A stretch of DNA of 64,000 nucleotides from Plazaster borealis (Eukaryota > Echinodermata > Asteroidea > Forcipulatida > Labidiasteridae), in contig CM037471.1 in NCBI GenBank assembly GCA_021014325.1, positions 24,820,818 through 24,884,817 on the forward strand, in the 5' to 3' direction. The notes beneath the pieces are model-generated. The model had not been told where the DNA came from. It did no database searches and saw only the letters and a program-made list of their open reading frames with translations. Both the position numbers and the translations under genes were made by a program. Shown piece by piece: positions 35,273-50,200 of this stretch (position 1 is its first letter; each line of letters opens with the position of its first letter).

Positions 35273-38200
35273 GTGAGTGAGATACACAACGTGTATTTGT
35301 TTATAAATACTTTGGGATGTTCATTTCGTCTTGCTTTGACGGCTTTATTTATGTGGACTGGTGTTAATGGTTATAGAATGTTTTGTACACCTTTTGCAAA
35401 TGATGACTGTCACAGGCACGATTGAACTATCTGGGCCCAGATACATGTAGAGCCACTTTAAAGGCTCCGTACACGTTTGGTAATTGTCAAAGACCACTGT
35501 TCTCATTTGGTGTATCCCAACATATGCATAAAATAACAAGCCTGTGAAAATTTGGGCTCAATTGGTCATTTATTTTAAGTTGCAAGAAAATGATGAAAGA
35601 AAAAACACCATGTATACATTTGTGTGATTTCAGATAGGAATAAAAACTTCTTGCAAGAAGTTTTTATTATTTTAGTGAGAAATTACCTCTTTCTCAAAAC
35701 TACGTTACTTCAGAGGGAGTCGTTTCTCACAATGTTTTATACTATCAACAGCTCTGTGTTGCTCCTTACCAAGTCAGTTTTTATGCTATATATTTTGAGT
35801 AATTACCAAACGTGTACGATGCCTTTAAAAAAAAGAAACTTTGCTTTATAATTTTCTGCTTGGCAAAAGAAGAAGGAAACGAGTCACAACCGTGTGGTAT
35901 GGTATATTGGATGGTAACGTTATTGTGGTAAGAAACATTGTTTTGTGCTTAGGTTTTTGTGCTGAAGCAGCAAAAGCAGCTCTATATGATGAGTATGACA
36001 TGAAAGTGGGCCCGGAATGTAGGCTGAAAATAATAAAATTGTTTAAGTTCCATCCATACTGTGCAGACTCGGAAGTTGTAACATACAGGTATTTGCAGAT
36101 GAAGGCATGGATATTTGAGAAGTAGGCCATAAGGCAGTTCAAGTTAAGCAACGGTACTCAAAGAGGATTCTGCACAGTCGCCCAGAGAGAAGATGACGAA
36201 ATAGGCTGTCACTGAAGGGCCTACATGTATAATAAAACAATTTGGTTTTTAAATAGCACTCCGCACTATTGCTCAAAATACCTGGCTGTCAGACAAACAT
36301 TCCACCACTTATGCGACTGCCGAACTGCAGTATGCATGTACATAGTATGGTCAGTACACGCAAGTGCACATAAAACTTGGACATAGTAGGCCTACATGTG
36401 TGTGCACATGTTAATAAAATTTGAAACGTTTGTCTGAGACCTGGGTACTTAGCTTCTATTTTTAGCAATAGTGCGGAGTGCTATTTGTGTTTTTCAGCAT
36501 GGACCAATGCATATTAAAAGGCAAGTTGTATACTGAAATTGTTGCAATAGGCCTAGTCATGACGCTCAATCCTCAATTCTCTTGATCAGCATGAGGATCG
36601 AGGGTTATTGATTACTGCAACTAGGAAAAAGAGCGTTTGTAATAAATAACGCTATTATACTCACACCAACACAAGAAAAATCAAACTACACAGTGTTAAC
36701 TCATAACTGTAAACTGTGACAACATCTATCCTCGTTGTTCTAGAACTTACATTTTTGTACAAGTATGCACTATTTACCGTAGAGATGTGAAGAATACATT
36801 TGTATCTACACAAAAGGAACTATTCGTACCGTATGTGTAGAATCTACTCACCATTTATCCACTCATTATTACCCAATAATCCAAGCAGATGAGGTAAAAA
36901 AAATACAAAAATGTGAAAAAATTATGGTTCTACATTTAATTTAAAGCAACTAAATATTACCCCAAAATGGAATTTAAGCTACCATTGTTTTAAATCTTCC
37001 ATTATTTAAAGTTATTGCCTCAATTTCTACATTCATGTTAAACAATTAAGCGATTATTGTTTACAAAATGTTTGTCTTTCCCCCCTCGGTCCTTATAACG
37101 TTTACATGTAGGTGTTTTTTAAACAATTAATTCAAACACATGCAATCGATAGCCTGATCTCCACTTTTGTGAATTCTTTAATTGATTCATTTTTGATTGA
37201 CACACTCTACTTGACTGCTTTGGATGTCCTTTACAGTTACACAGAGAAGTAATTGTGTGGGCATGATAGCGTTTAAATCATAAACATGTAGCCTAAAATG
37301 TGTTTGTCAGGGGGCAGCAAATGATAATTTCATCAGGGCATTCTTTTTTTATAAAATCTGATTAAATTTCAAGTTCACACAATCTCAAAACCTTAGCCTA
37401 TTTCATCCATTCTGTGTACTGCGGCTGATGCTTTGATGAAAGGCCGTATCATTGAAAGCTACATTGTAAATTCAGCTACCGAGTGTAATTTATGTTTTGT
37501 AATGTGGTTTGAAATGTCATGAATGTGTTAGTGACTGAGGAACATGAGATAAATGTGAATGCAGACTGACAATGTATCACTTTTACTGTGATTTATGGAA
37601 TATTAATTTGTACACATGTGCATAGAATCATGACAATGCACACACAGTGAGCCAGGCATCAGTTCCATCGTACTGCCCATGGCTCATCAACTTAATTGAT
37701 CAACTTTGTGTACACACTACATGTACCACTACCAGTAGCTAGTGTAGTAGTCTGTATTGCATTGTACGTAGATTATTAAGGCACAGGTTGAAGCCAGTAA
37801 CAATTAATACCGTGCAGTCAATACCACATGTTTGATTAGGTCATGTGTACTTTCCGAGGTTATTCCAGTTTTCTGTGATTTTAATATTAATATTTTCAGA
37901 ATAAATAGAATTTAGTTTGAACGAATTGTAATTAACTTTGCAAATAATATTCAAAGTTAGCTGTTTCGGTTATTAAAACAAGTATCTTTTTAATTTGTTA
38001 TGGACTGTACAAACCTTTTTCTGACTTATTATAATCAGCATAATGCATCCTGCCTTTTTTTAGAGTTAGAATTAAACAATAGGCCAAATTATTAGTTTGA
38101 CATAGTGGCCGGCCTGGATCTTCATCTTTGAGAAGTAAAGCCATTTCAAAAAATTGCAATAGGGACACTTCCATTGAAAAGTTTTGAATGGAAACCAAGG

Positions 38201-41200
38201 CCAAGACCAGGGCAACATACATACATGTAGGCCATGGTCTAGCCTATGGCCTCTGTGTACATCCTAGGCCCGCATTGGCACGCACAGCCCTCAACGCTGT
38301 GAATCTTATTCCATTTCAGGCTTGATTTGGTTGTATTTGGTTCCCTGATCCTACATACAACATGGGGTATTCCTTCAACCCTGCAAACTTCAACATTGTC
38401 TTCTCTCTGCTGGAAGTACACAAAATACAATGTACATTGACATTTTAAAATGACGACAAAATATATAAGATTTAAGATTTAAGGTACATGTAATAATGTT
38501 TGAGCACCATGAGCGTCACTGAGTGACGAATTTGAGCGCTATAAGAAGCCACTATTATTATTATTATTAAGAGGTCTTGTTTGTTTCATATTAATTGTAA
38601 AAGAAGAGTAGCAAACATTTTGTTATTCTTCACATTTTCTAAATTATTCATAAACTAAATGAGCCATTGATTGGAATGAACATGTTTCTAGCTGTCACCA
38701 AGATACGTTACAGTCCTTAATTCATTTGATTGTCATCCAATTACACATTTAATTGGTGCTCTTTAAATTCCCATCTATTCCAAAATGTGCTCAGCCCTTT
38801 CATCCTGTATACTGTCAGGGTTACTTGCACAATTATAGGCCCTACCTTAAAATAATCCTCTTTTATTTTACAAAAACTTAAAATCAAAACATCAAAATAT
38901 CAGCCCACATGTAGAGGCCCGGTCACCAATATTGTAGGTGATAAGGTGAACTTGTTGTTTGACTCAAGACATTTCCTCACTTTGATTGGCACAAAACATT
39001 GCAGGCCTGGAGTTACAACATGTATGTGAAAGCCATGGCCTCTATTGCCCTGGTCTCTATTGCCCTGGTCTACATGTATAGGCCTTGATGCCCAATCAAA
39101 GGTTTTTTGTTGACGTTAAGATTTTCCAATGGAAGCACCCTTTGCAAAATGAAAATGGCCTTGCCCCCTCAAAGATGAAATTCCAGGCCTGACAGTGTTT
39201 TGCATCCTGCACTGGCTAATTGTAACATTGTAAACCCTTTTCACATTAAAGAGCCAGTTTCAAGGGAAAATGAACCTTTTGACCCCACAGCCAACCCATG
39301 TTCTTTTATATTTTAACACTTGAAGCAATTTTCCTGATGAAAAGTGAACATCGACAGCACTGTTCATCGAGTACGCAAACAGGGTTATCCTACTCCCAAC
39401 ATGCCCAAGGAAGGGTTGCCATTCCCAAATTACTATTTCCTGGGAGTTTGCCGGGGTTAGCAAGTCAAGTGTTAAAAGGTCAACCAAATTTTCCCTGGAA
39501 TTTCCTGGGAAATTCATAGTGTGAAAGGGGCTTAGGCCTGATCATTAAAATGACCGAACACTAACAAAACACACAGGCATAGAGTCTGCATGAGATGGGA
39601 TCTATTGATTGTATGGTTGTATGGTTGTTGTGACAACTTAAATTTGTTGGTTAACATTAAGTGTTTACAATTGTTTATTTGTAAACAAAATTATTAAATT
39701 TATAATATCCATGGAGATGGTTTATGACAGCTGTAATACGCATTGAACTCAAGGTGCTCATCATGTATGGGATCTCTAGCATGACTACCACGCTTCACTG
39801 TGCAATGAAATTATTTCCAATGAAATTATTTCCAATACCGTTTGATTACTCAGTCATGACTGGTGGTCTACTGCAAACTGCACTCTTGCTGATAGACACA
39901 TTGGCTCCTCAGTTCAACGTCTTAAATGACTGTTGATGAAGTGAAATTATAATATGAATAATTTACATCAAATAAATTGCACAAAGTTGATTTGACAGCT
40001 GGTCAACACTGGAATGGAAGAGGATGCGACTAAAGGTTCCATTGTTGCTGTTAACACATTGCTCTGTACAGTATTCTATAGCATCCATCAGGAGTAGGAC
40101 TTGTGTAATATTTCACCATTGCAACTCCATTTAGCACAAGGCAATAGTACATCTGCTGAGATGAGGACTAGACAACATTTGTTGAAATGTTGAGACCAAA
40201 CCAACTGGTTCTTTCAGAGCCAACATTTCTTCCTAAGAAGAGATTAGTACATTTGATCCTAACAAACATATCATTTGAGCTACTCCATTGGTCCTGTCAG
40301 TGCAACAAGGTTTTACAATGTCTTGATTCTGCAACAAAGTCGTTTCTCGTGCCAAACCACTCTGTGCAACAATGTTTTTTCTTGGCAATGCACATGATTT
40401 GTACACTTCACTTATTACTGGCTTTGGAAATGCTGTAAAGACCAGGGAGTCATAATTGCCTTAATCTTAGCCGTATGTCCCTCACAACATTGTTCCAACA
40501 TGTTCTGATTTAGTTTAATGGATATAGTGCCCTTTTTTGTAACAGTAATGAAATTTCAGGTGTGCAATATGCTTCAAATGTTCCAGATCATACAGCTTAT
40601 TGTAAATGAACTACCCATGAAAAGAAACTGTACCAACCAAGCATCTGAGCTCTCAGTTTATGGCATAATGGCATTTCATGTCCGCAAAGGGTGTAAAAAA
40701 GACTTCTCAGGAAGCACTCCCCATCACCTGGCGGCCCCCCCAAACTCAATAATACAGTATTTTTTTAAACACAGGAACTGCTCAGCTTATGCATAGCAGC
40801 TACAATGTATGTTTTCAGCTCTGTGATACTGTATTGTAATTGCAGGCTTAACAAGGAGTAATTTAATAATTTATCTCAGCTGAGATTGTTTACTGTAGAC
40901 ATAATCACAAATAGCACAGGACTCGAGCATCATGTACACAAGTTAATTTTTAAAAGAAAGTTTTTGTTTGCCTGATGCTGCAACCCACCAACATGAAGTG
41001 GACTTTGTGAGGCTCTTGACTATATCACTTTGCTCTGGACGTGAAGGCATACATTATTTTCAAAATATGCACATTCCGTATCATCTACACCAATATTTGG
41101 TTTGCTTTATTGTCATTATGCTGTTTGGGTCATGATAAGGTAAATTATTAATGAGTATTTTTGTTATTTTGTTGATTTCATTTTTCAACAACATGAAGTG

Positions 41201-44200
41201 GAATTTGATCTAGAAAACAATGTACTTTTGTATGAATTTCTATGATTATTTAAAGACAAAGAAAAGTATCGATAATTATGGAAAAAGGAGAATATTAGTT
41301 TCAATTTGAAAGCTGACTGATTAAAAACTGTTTCTGTCTCAAATATTGTCAAACTTCCAACAAACTGCCATTTAAAGACCTGGTTGTTATGGATGCTGCA
41401 ATCCAATGCTTTAGTTCTCTCACAAAACGTAAGCTGTTTTTAGCTGGTTTTCATTGAAACATGACCACTGAATTCATTGATGAAATCGTCACAGGTTTGT
41501 TACGGTGTGCTTATTGAAAATTAGAGGATGGAAATGAATTCCACAAAACAATGATGCACTTTAAAATTTATAGAGATTTGTGAGTTACATACAAATTAAT
41601 ATTGTTTAGTTGTTTACTGATTCAGTGACAGCAACTGAAAGTATTGACAAAGTTTGTAAGCTGCTTTTAAAATCCCTGTTGGAGCCCTTTGGCTCTGTTT
41701 TTGGGGTTCCTAATTTCAAGCTTGACTGCATGCACCAATCCAAGAGTTACACAGCAGGTATATTTTGTTTGGAAGTTTCTTCTGTCATGCACTACAGAGG
41801 GCTCACTTTAAACTTCATTGCTTTACTTCTGATGGGTCAATGTAAAAGGTCTTTGTGGTACTGATTGGCAGGTCTCTCTTTTCACTGTTAGTAATAACAA
41901 TTATTTGTTAGGAGTTTAAGGTCATAGTGGTTCAGATAACTTAACACCATCCAGGCATGTTTCAAAACTGGAAAAGTTCTGTATAATGTATGGTCAGTAG
42001 TTGAAGTTTCTCTCTTATGGCACGTTCATTGTAATCTTGGTAAAGTGTCTAAGTTCAAACTACAGGTATCAAGATCAGGTCCAGTGTTCAAATGGTGAAG
42101 TTAAGGTAATAGTATTCTCAAGTTTTGTACTGATTTTATTTATTGATTTTGTTTGCAGGGGGGGGGGGCGGCGCAAGTGCTTATTTAGGGCCCTTAATGT
42201 TTACAGTTTGTCATCTTGGGTTTCATTTGGAATGGCTACCTCATGGTGAGTAAGTATGCATACATGTATTTCCATGTTTTCTACTGTTGTTTTTACAGTT
42301 TTCTCTTTTGTGTTTGTTTGCTTGTTATGATAGGCTCTTGGTTTTGGTGTTTTGATGTGTGAACAAGGGTCCTCCCCATTTAGTGAGCCTGGGTGCCTGT
42401 GCAGGGTTTTCCCTTTTGCACCATGTCGTATTTCGGTGTTTTGCAGTAAAGATGATAAACTAAACATAAATAACTTGGACGACTATGGTGGATATGGAGA
42501 TAGTGTGCTGTAATACAATGTAGGCCTACTGTACATATTAGTAGTCTTTTCCCCATGCTCTGATAGTTTTTGAAATGCAATCTTTTGTCAATAACATGGT
42601 GTTGCATCTTATACGGCATAGTGAGTAGCAATGCTATCTTTTACTTAGCTACTCAGTGTTTGCAGCAAAGTAGTCATTTGTCATGAAGGGTGATTGTTTT
42701 GCCTAAATCTCTATGGTAATGTACACCACAAAAATGTGATCTTTTGCTTGTGTGCAGCATTATTTAGTAGGCCTAATGTCTGAGATGTAGTCTTTGGCGC
42801 AGTGTGCAGTGCCTACATGAAGTGTACTTATATTAGGCTTTTGGCAGTGTGTTTGTGCGCATCCATTGTTTTATCTTTTGTCTCTGAGAAACATGCATTG
42901 AGTGATCCAAGGTGAGTATTCAGTTTTTGTTTTGCATTGAGTGTTCAGTCAGCCTGTAAGCCATGTCCTGCCAGCAGTATGTACTCCTCCACCCAAGTGC
43001 AAATTTGTCCCTTGGCTTATAGGCCTAATTAATAAAGTGAGAGAAAAACGACATGGAAGACTGTGTCTGATATGGTGGCTACGGCTGCAGCTGTTGCTAA
43101 GGGTGTTGCTATGGGCCTCCTATGCTTTAACGCATGTTAACATGGCAATCAAACCGCAGCCAATAATTCAGACACGGCCTGATAGGGTTAGGGTTAGTTA
43201 TGTCACTTGGGTAAAGTGTAGGCCTAGAGCTTTGGAGAAAATATGTGTCCCACGTAAAGCCTGCACATGAATTTACATCAGCTTGCACTCTCTGACTCTA
43301 AAAACTCTCCCAAGATGTACAAGGTTTTTAAGGTGTTTAAAAATTATGTCCAGTCAGGTTGATTGCAACTCCTTAATTGCTGAATTTGTGCACAATTTAA
43401 AGAAAACTCATGTTGAGAATGCTCTCTTTGTAAGTAAATATTCACTTTGTGCTTGATAGTGTGCGATGTACATTCAAAGAATATTTTGGCATTTTGAGAT
43501 TGACTGTTAAACAGTTTTCATTAAATAGTCAGGCTTATCTCTTTGTTCTGGATCTTTTACTTTTGTTAAAACATATTTGATACAGGTTTGATCTGAGTGC
43601 ACACTGCTGCAACCTGATTTTAAGTCCAAGCGCTTTATGGCAGAGACAGTTATTGGGTTTGATTAGCCGCGCTGTCTAGCCCCAATCCAAGTACAGCTCC
43701 AAGCAGGGCTGTGTATGTGTCTTACTCCTAGTCCTACGGGAGATTATAGGCCAAGAAATGAGTTAAATTGGCTGAAGACATTTTACGCAGTGTCGTGGAA
43801 GCGTTGAGAGGGAAATATTGGTTTGGGGAATTGTGCGTAGCGGCATACTTTTTTTTTTTTTTTCAATCTGTATTTTTATTGGCCCAACATTTATGTCTAC
43901 TGTACAGTACATGAATCTGCTTTCCTCGATACTAAACATGTACAGTAAGCCTGTTTATGAGGAAACCCTGGGTGCAGTATGTTGGATCATGGTGCAGTGG
44001 CGTAACCAGACATTTTCATTGTGGGGGGTGGGGGGTGGGGGGCGCAAGCAGGGCACAGACATAATCCCATTTCAATCCATTTTTTTTGGGGGGGGGTCAA
44101 GAGAGGGTGGGGCATGGGTTCTGAGCGGGGGGTGGGGATCCTGGTTATGCCACTGCATGGTTGGATCATGGAGGAAGGAATGGGTTGAATGCATACATGT

Positions 44201-47200
44201 ATTAGCAAGCAAGACTTGTAATTCATACATGTAGATTAGACAAATTAGTTACGTTTTTGTTTTTAATTGAACGTGTGTTCATGTAGTTCTCATAGTTACA
44301 CATTTAGGCACCTGCATTTAAATTAGCATTCTTACTAACAATGTAGTTTAAACAGATGAGAACCAGTCCAAATTCTCTTAGTCCAGCTGATAGTTAAGTG
44401 TTGAAAAGCATCTAATATGAAAATTATAGACTAGTGAACAAGCTAGAGACTATTGAAACAACACTGGTCAAGCTGGCTAGTCACTGACCAAAAGTAGAGG
44501 GCAAACCATGGGAAATGTATGCATATTGCACATATTAAATGTAAGGAAGAAGAATGTCTTGAAGTGGGATCAAGCTTTTGAAAAAATGAATTCTTACTGA
44601 TGATTTCTCAACTTACATACGTATTTATTTGACTACAGTGAAATTTCTTGACAGTTTCAAACTGTACAGTATGTGTAACAGACTTTACAGTAGTACACTG
44701 TGCATGTACCTTAGAATTTGTACTTTTGCAAAATGATTTAAAAATAGACTCACCTCCCATCAAAGGAATGTTATTTTTGCTCTTACAATTGTATTATTTA
44801 TTTATTTGATTTCATCTACAACCATTATGCAAATTAGCATAGCTAGTGTATACAATTGGGAACCGCCTGTCCTCACCAGATCCTGTAACTCAACTGACGC
44901 CAATACACAGGTACTTTTTAATAAACTTGGCTGCGGCCAAGTCTGAAGGAGAAAAACCCCTCCCAAAACGTTATGACATTCTTTGTGTCTACGTTCATTT
45001 AACGCAGACACTTATATTGTGCTGTGCGTCTTAATAGGATTTGCCACTTGCAGCACAATGGCTGTCATTCAACAGGACTGTTTAACATGTGAATGGGGTA
45101 ATCGTTCAGCTAACTGGTGCTCAATGCCGCAGGATAAACTAAGCTCTTTTTCATCCAGTTGACAATACACTTTGATGTTAGTGGGTTGGAACCAACTTGA
45201 GCATAGGAAACGGGGGCTTGTGAAAGCTCTGCAGTGTTGCGTTACAAGCACCGATTCTTCTTTTGAGTTTGGGTAGTGGTGTGAACAGAAAATATATAAC
45301 ATTGGATCGGCACAGCACGCGAACACTTTACTTAGACGCCAAACCGCAACCACCAGAGTTACACGCATTGCTATGTCAGTCACCTTAGTGTGGATGAGTC
45401 TGCTCATCTTATTTTCCCGGGAGTATCAGGGAACTTCTTGAGAAAATGCCAGAGGCGTGAGGAGGCTTTCTAAGAGGGATTATCTTGGGACTCTACTCTT
45501 AATTACTTTGAGAGAGAGAGAGAGAGGAGGCCTATGATGGCTGGACCCTTTGGATCTTGAACATCAGGCTGTAACATTTTGTGTGTGATTATCTTTTGCC
45601 CTCCTTGAGCTAATTCTTGGTCCCTAGCAACCATTGAGATCAGGAAGAGTGATTCTACTTAAATCCATCTCATCAAAGTGCCATTCGTTACTTGGAAATG
45701 TATGAGCGCAAGCTGCATTCGCTTTTATTGCCACCTTGCTCCACCCATACATGCAACTGAGATTGGAGATTGATTTTAAGAGTAGCTGTGAAGCTGCTCT
45801 GAAATGTAAATACTAAATGGTGGTCAAGCCAATATTTGTTGATTACATAAATGCATTGATCCTTACACAGTACCAGAGAGCTGGTCCGTCTCAGACTCCA
45901 ACAATCACTCGTTTGGTTGTCAATTCTTCCTCTTGGAAAGAGCGTCCAAAATAAATTCCTGGAGCAAAGAACTTTTTCACACAACCAAGATGCAGACCAA
46001 GCATTGATTGTTAACAGAACAATGACTCAAAATCATGGTTTTTATATGCAAACACTCCAGCAACTGAATATTCTATCACCATGGCCAGAAAATCTTCCAT
46101 AACAAGGTGTATTTTTTGTATAAAAAGTAAATTCTCCAAACTTTAAAGGTGCAATTTGTTATTTTTCTTTTTCAAAAGAAAAGTTTCAAACTCGCAATGA
46201 GTTCATATAAGTATTTCCTGATCGACAGTGATGATACGGAGGGCATCCATGATCCTGGTACAGGAATTACTCATGTTCTGCCTGAGGATTTGGACCAGCT
46301 GTTTGTGCTCAAACCTCATGCCTGGAAAGAGGAGATCAGGGCCCACAAACTGGAGGTAAACAAGATTTTTGTAGTTTGTTATTTTTTTAAAGCAATTATG
46401 GCTAATCTTGGTGATTTGCTTTTTTGTGGTCTCTATAGGTTTACTTTATCTACACCTCAATCTGCGCATTATTTACTAGGACTTTACTATAATCGAAATA
46501 TTTCTGTAGGCCTCAAATTGCAAGAATGTGTTTTCTGTAGACCACAAGACATGTGTCCAGTTTCATGGCGCTGCTTTCCACAGAATTCTGAGCTTACGGC
46601 ACCCTGTAAAGAACATGTACATGTACACCTGTACATGCTTCTATAGGCCGTTGCAGGGCGTAAGCGCAGAATTCCACAATAAGATGTGCCATGAAATTGG
46701 GCCCTGTAGCTTGGGAACTGTTACAGCAGCATTTTTTTATCTTATTTGTTACAGACTTTTTGAAGAGGGGTTGGACTAGGAAACTTGCGAATTTGAGTGC
46801 AGGCCTGATTCACAGATNNNNNNNNNNNNNNNNNNNNNNNNNNNNNNNNNNNNNNNNNNNNNNNNNNNNNNNNNNNNNNNNNNNNNNNNNNNNNNNNNNN
46901 NNNNNNNNNNNNNNNNNNNNNNNNNNNNNNNNNNNNNNNNNNNNNNNNNNNNNNNNNNNNNNNNNNNNNNNNNNNNNNNNNNNNNNNNNNNNNNNNNNNN
47001 NNNNNNNNNNNNNNNNNNNNNNNNNNNNNNNNNNNNNNNNNNNNNNNNNNNNNNNNNNNNNNNNNNNNNNNNNNNNNNNNNNNNNNNNNNNNNNNNNNNN
47101 NNNNNNNNNNNNNNNNNNNNNNNNNNNNNNNNNNNNNNNNNNNNNNNNNNNNNNNNNNNNNNNNNNNNNNNNNNNNNNNNNNNNNNNNNNNNNNNNNNNN

Positions 47201-50200
47201 NNNNNNNNNNNNNNNNNNNNNNNNNNNNNNNNNNNNNNNNNNNNNNNNNNNNNNNNNNNNNNNNNNNNNNNNNNNNNNNNNNNNNNNNNNNNNNNNNNNN
47301 NNNNNNNNNNNNNNNNNATTGGAGATAATGCACCGGTTATTCCCAGCTCTGATAGTCAGAGATCCAGGGATGAGGTAAATATTCCATTTAATGTCTCAAT
47401 ACAGGTTTCTTGAAGTATGTCTTCCTTTCTCACTGGCTTTTGTTAATTTTTAAATCCTGCATAATTGATGAGGAAATAATTGATGAGGAAATATTTACTC
47501 TTTTAACAGGTGGTGGAAAAGAGAAAAATTGTTGACGTCCAAGCCCAGATGTCACAGCTTCCTCCAATGGAATCTCAACGCTCACCGACTCCAAAGATTT
47601 ATTATCCTCAGCCTCGGAGTGCGCTAGATCTTGAGAACCCGTACGCTGAAATCACTGATACTGTCCCAAACAGGGGAACGGCTATGAATCCTGAGGCCAG
47701 CCAGCCCAATCAGCCCCCCGTCGTGGAACAAATAGCTTTCACCCGTGTGGAGACTGTCGAGAGTGTGAGAATGCCAGATTTGGACAAACTCAGAACTCCA
47801 CAGAACCACGACAACCCGACCTATGCAGCGACTAAGGAGAGAGATCAGCTCTTGCAATCCAGTGCACCTCAAAGGACCCCAGATGTTTCACATTTGAACA
47901 ACGTTAATCAATATGCATACCCATTAGGCTCAAACCAACCTTCCTCTGTTTGGGAGCCCCAGCCTTTACGGGCAAAGAAGGAACAGCTTGTGTTCATCTA
48001 CAAGGAAGATCCAATATCTCCCCGGGGCCCACCAGTGCCTCCTTTACCTGAAGAGTATCTTCGCAATCAGTCAGACCAGCCCGATTCATCTAAGTTGCTG
48101 TCCGGCAGCAGGACATCGGCAGAAGTTGGGGAAGATGCAATGACGTGGCTTCAGAAGCAGCAACAGAAACTCAAAGAGAAGCGTGAAAGAGAAGGCGCCG
48201 TCGACAATCCCACCTTTCAAACACCTAGAAGGGAACTCCCTAGGGTTCCCGAACCCAGACGGGAGCTCTCCCCTCGGCCTGCTAGGGTGCCTGAACCAAT
48301 GTACCAGTCACAGATCATGACCGCTCCCAGGGATGAGATACCAACAGACAACCTGACCTGGCTGGAGCAAAAGCAGAGGAAGCTACAGGAGAAGAGACAA
48401 AAGGAGGAGCAATCGACACCTTTATTTATTAACACCTCCCATCAGAGCCCATCGTATGGTACGCCTTCCAGGACAGATTCCTCAGGTAACTATAGCTTTG
48501 CTTCATTGCATCTTCTCTCAACTTTTAAAATACTGCATTCTCTTTATATATAAATGTTATATATTTTTATTTTTAAAAACTTGTAAAACCAAATGTTCAA
48601 GCATTATCTCTTTGCACCATCCACTCATTTCTGACTTACATCTCTGTACCTATTCATAGTTACCAGCCAATCATTCATTGCAGTTTGTAAAACTGTCATC
48701 ACATGCTATTGTTTTGCTACACACTGCACATGTGTTTGCTACACACTGCACGTATATTCGGGAAAGTACAAGTATACAGTGCTTTACACACATCGGTGGA
48801 AGGGTAAAACAAAATAATATTCTTTATCCCCGATGCAAATTTGACATCTATTAAATTTTTGCGGTACTCGCTGCTAAAATATAGGATTCGAACTGCCTCT
48901 AGCTATTGGGCAATCTTGGTGGTCTAAAGACATCTGCTCCACAATGGCAAAGGTCCTGGGTTTGAATCTCACCCAAATAATATGCCTGTGGATTGTTTCA
49001 CAGGACTCGGGAAAGTACTAAGTATACAGTGATTTACACACATCGGTGTAAAGTACTGAGTATACATTTTCATTGTTTTACACACATCGGTGTATGGGCA
49101 AAACCAAATAATATTTGTCATGAAATCTCTCCTGTGTCTAATCTCTGTAGGTTTGAATAGTACATCAAATGGGTCCTTGACTCACCCACAGCGCCCACAG
49201 CTCACCGAGCTGGAGAAGTCCATCAGTCAACTCTCAAACATCAAATCCCCTGACGCTCCTACAACTCATGGCCCCATGACGCCCCCTCACACCTACGAGC
49301 ATGAAAGCAACTCAGTACAGCTGGATATGTGGCAGAGTCACCAGCGACCTCTGAACCGCCAGGCCTCGGACTCGACCTTTGACCGGGAAAAACCAATCAG
49401 CATCAGTCGGCAAAAGGATCTAAACCAGGCACCCCAGACACCGCAGTATGTGGCTTCCTTACCCCCATCTGGATCTTCAACTGCTGGGTAAGAAAACAAG
49501 TCTTTTTCATTTTGGGTGCTTGGAAGAAAACTGATTTTTAAATGGGAAAAGTTTCCTACTCATTAACAAATCAAATCCCTCTGTAGTAAAAAAAATATAT
49601 TTATCCATTCTACCAATTTCCTTAATTGAACAAGTGTCATATTTACAACCCCTTAATCTAAAAGGTGAATCTAAAAACTGAGTTTGATTTTATTGCTTTA
49701 AGGTGGTTATCAAACAAGAAAAAAAATGGGTAGTTATTAAACCTTGCCTGAAATGTTTGGAAGCTGTCATGATATTATCTGTCATCAAGCAGTGTATTTT
49801 AGTTGCAAGATGGCTGCATGCTATGTAAAGTGTATTGCAGATATATTCTAGAGAACTTTCAGTCATTTTGGTAGTATGCTAATATATGTTATACAAAAGT
49901 TTGTCCGTTTTCAAATTCTCTAATTGTTGTATGACAGCATGGCTTGTGTCTAGAAAGATTTGTTAGTCAAACTAATTCAGTGATGTTAATAGGAGACTTT
50001 TGGGGACACTAGATGGCAGTAGACTTACCAGGTAATTACATTGGTCTCTGAAGTGTGTTCACACTCAGAGCTATGTAAACAATGGATTGGGATATCTGCT
50101 ACTACCTAGTATCCCAAAGTCTTCCATTGTATACCAATTAAATATGCCATTTATGGTTTAATTGACTCCCCAACAAACAGAGTAAGGAAGAACAAACCTT

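Larger units (their letters stand above)
35273..46178 (+). other. Large presumed first intron of the tensin gene (10.9 kb)
   Basis: Contains a family-A MITE, inverted-repeat MITEs (36252, 39236, 43995) and the opposed repeat pair at 38105/39050. No segment shows a recognisable tensin phosphatase-like or C2 exon. Regions 36490-38100, 39535-43990 and 44160-46178 hold nothing I can identify apart from simple repeats such as (AG)n at ~45512. Confidence 0.6.

Noticed and set aside
41610..41760. Possible tensin exon ([18 protein letters not shown]...)
   Set aside because: A donor-like GTATAT follows it, but there is no convincing acceptor and no similarity to tensin domains that I can recognise.
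46691..47413. Frame of 240 codons across the gap
   Set aside because: Mostly unknown bases (N); not a real continuous frame.
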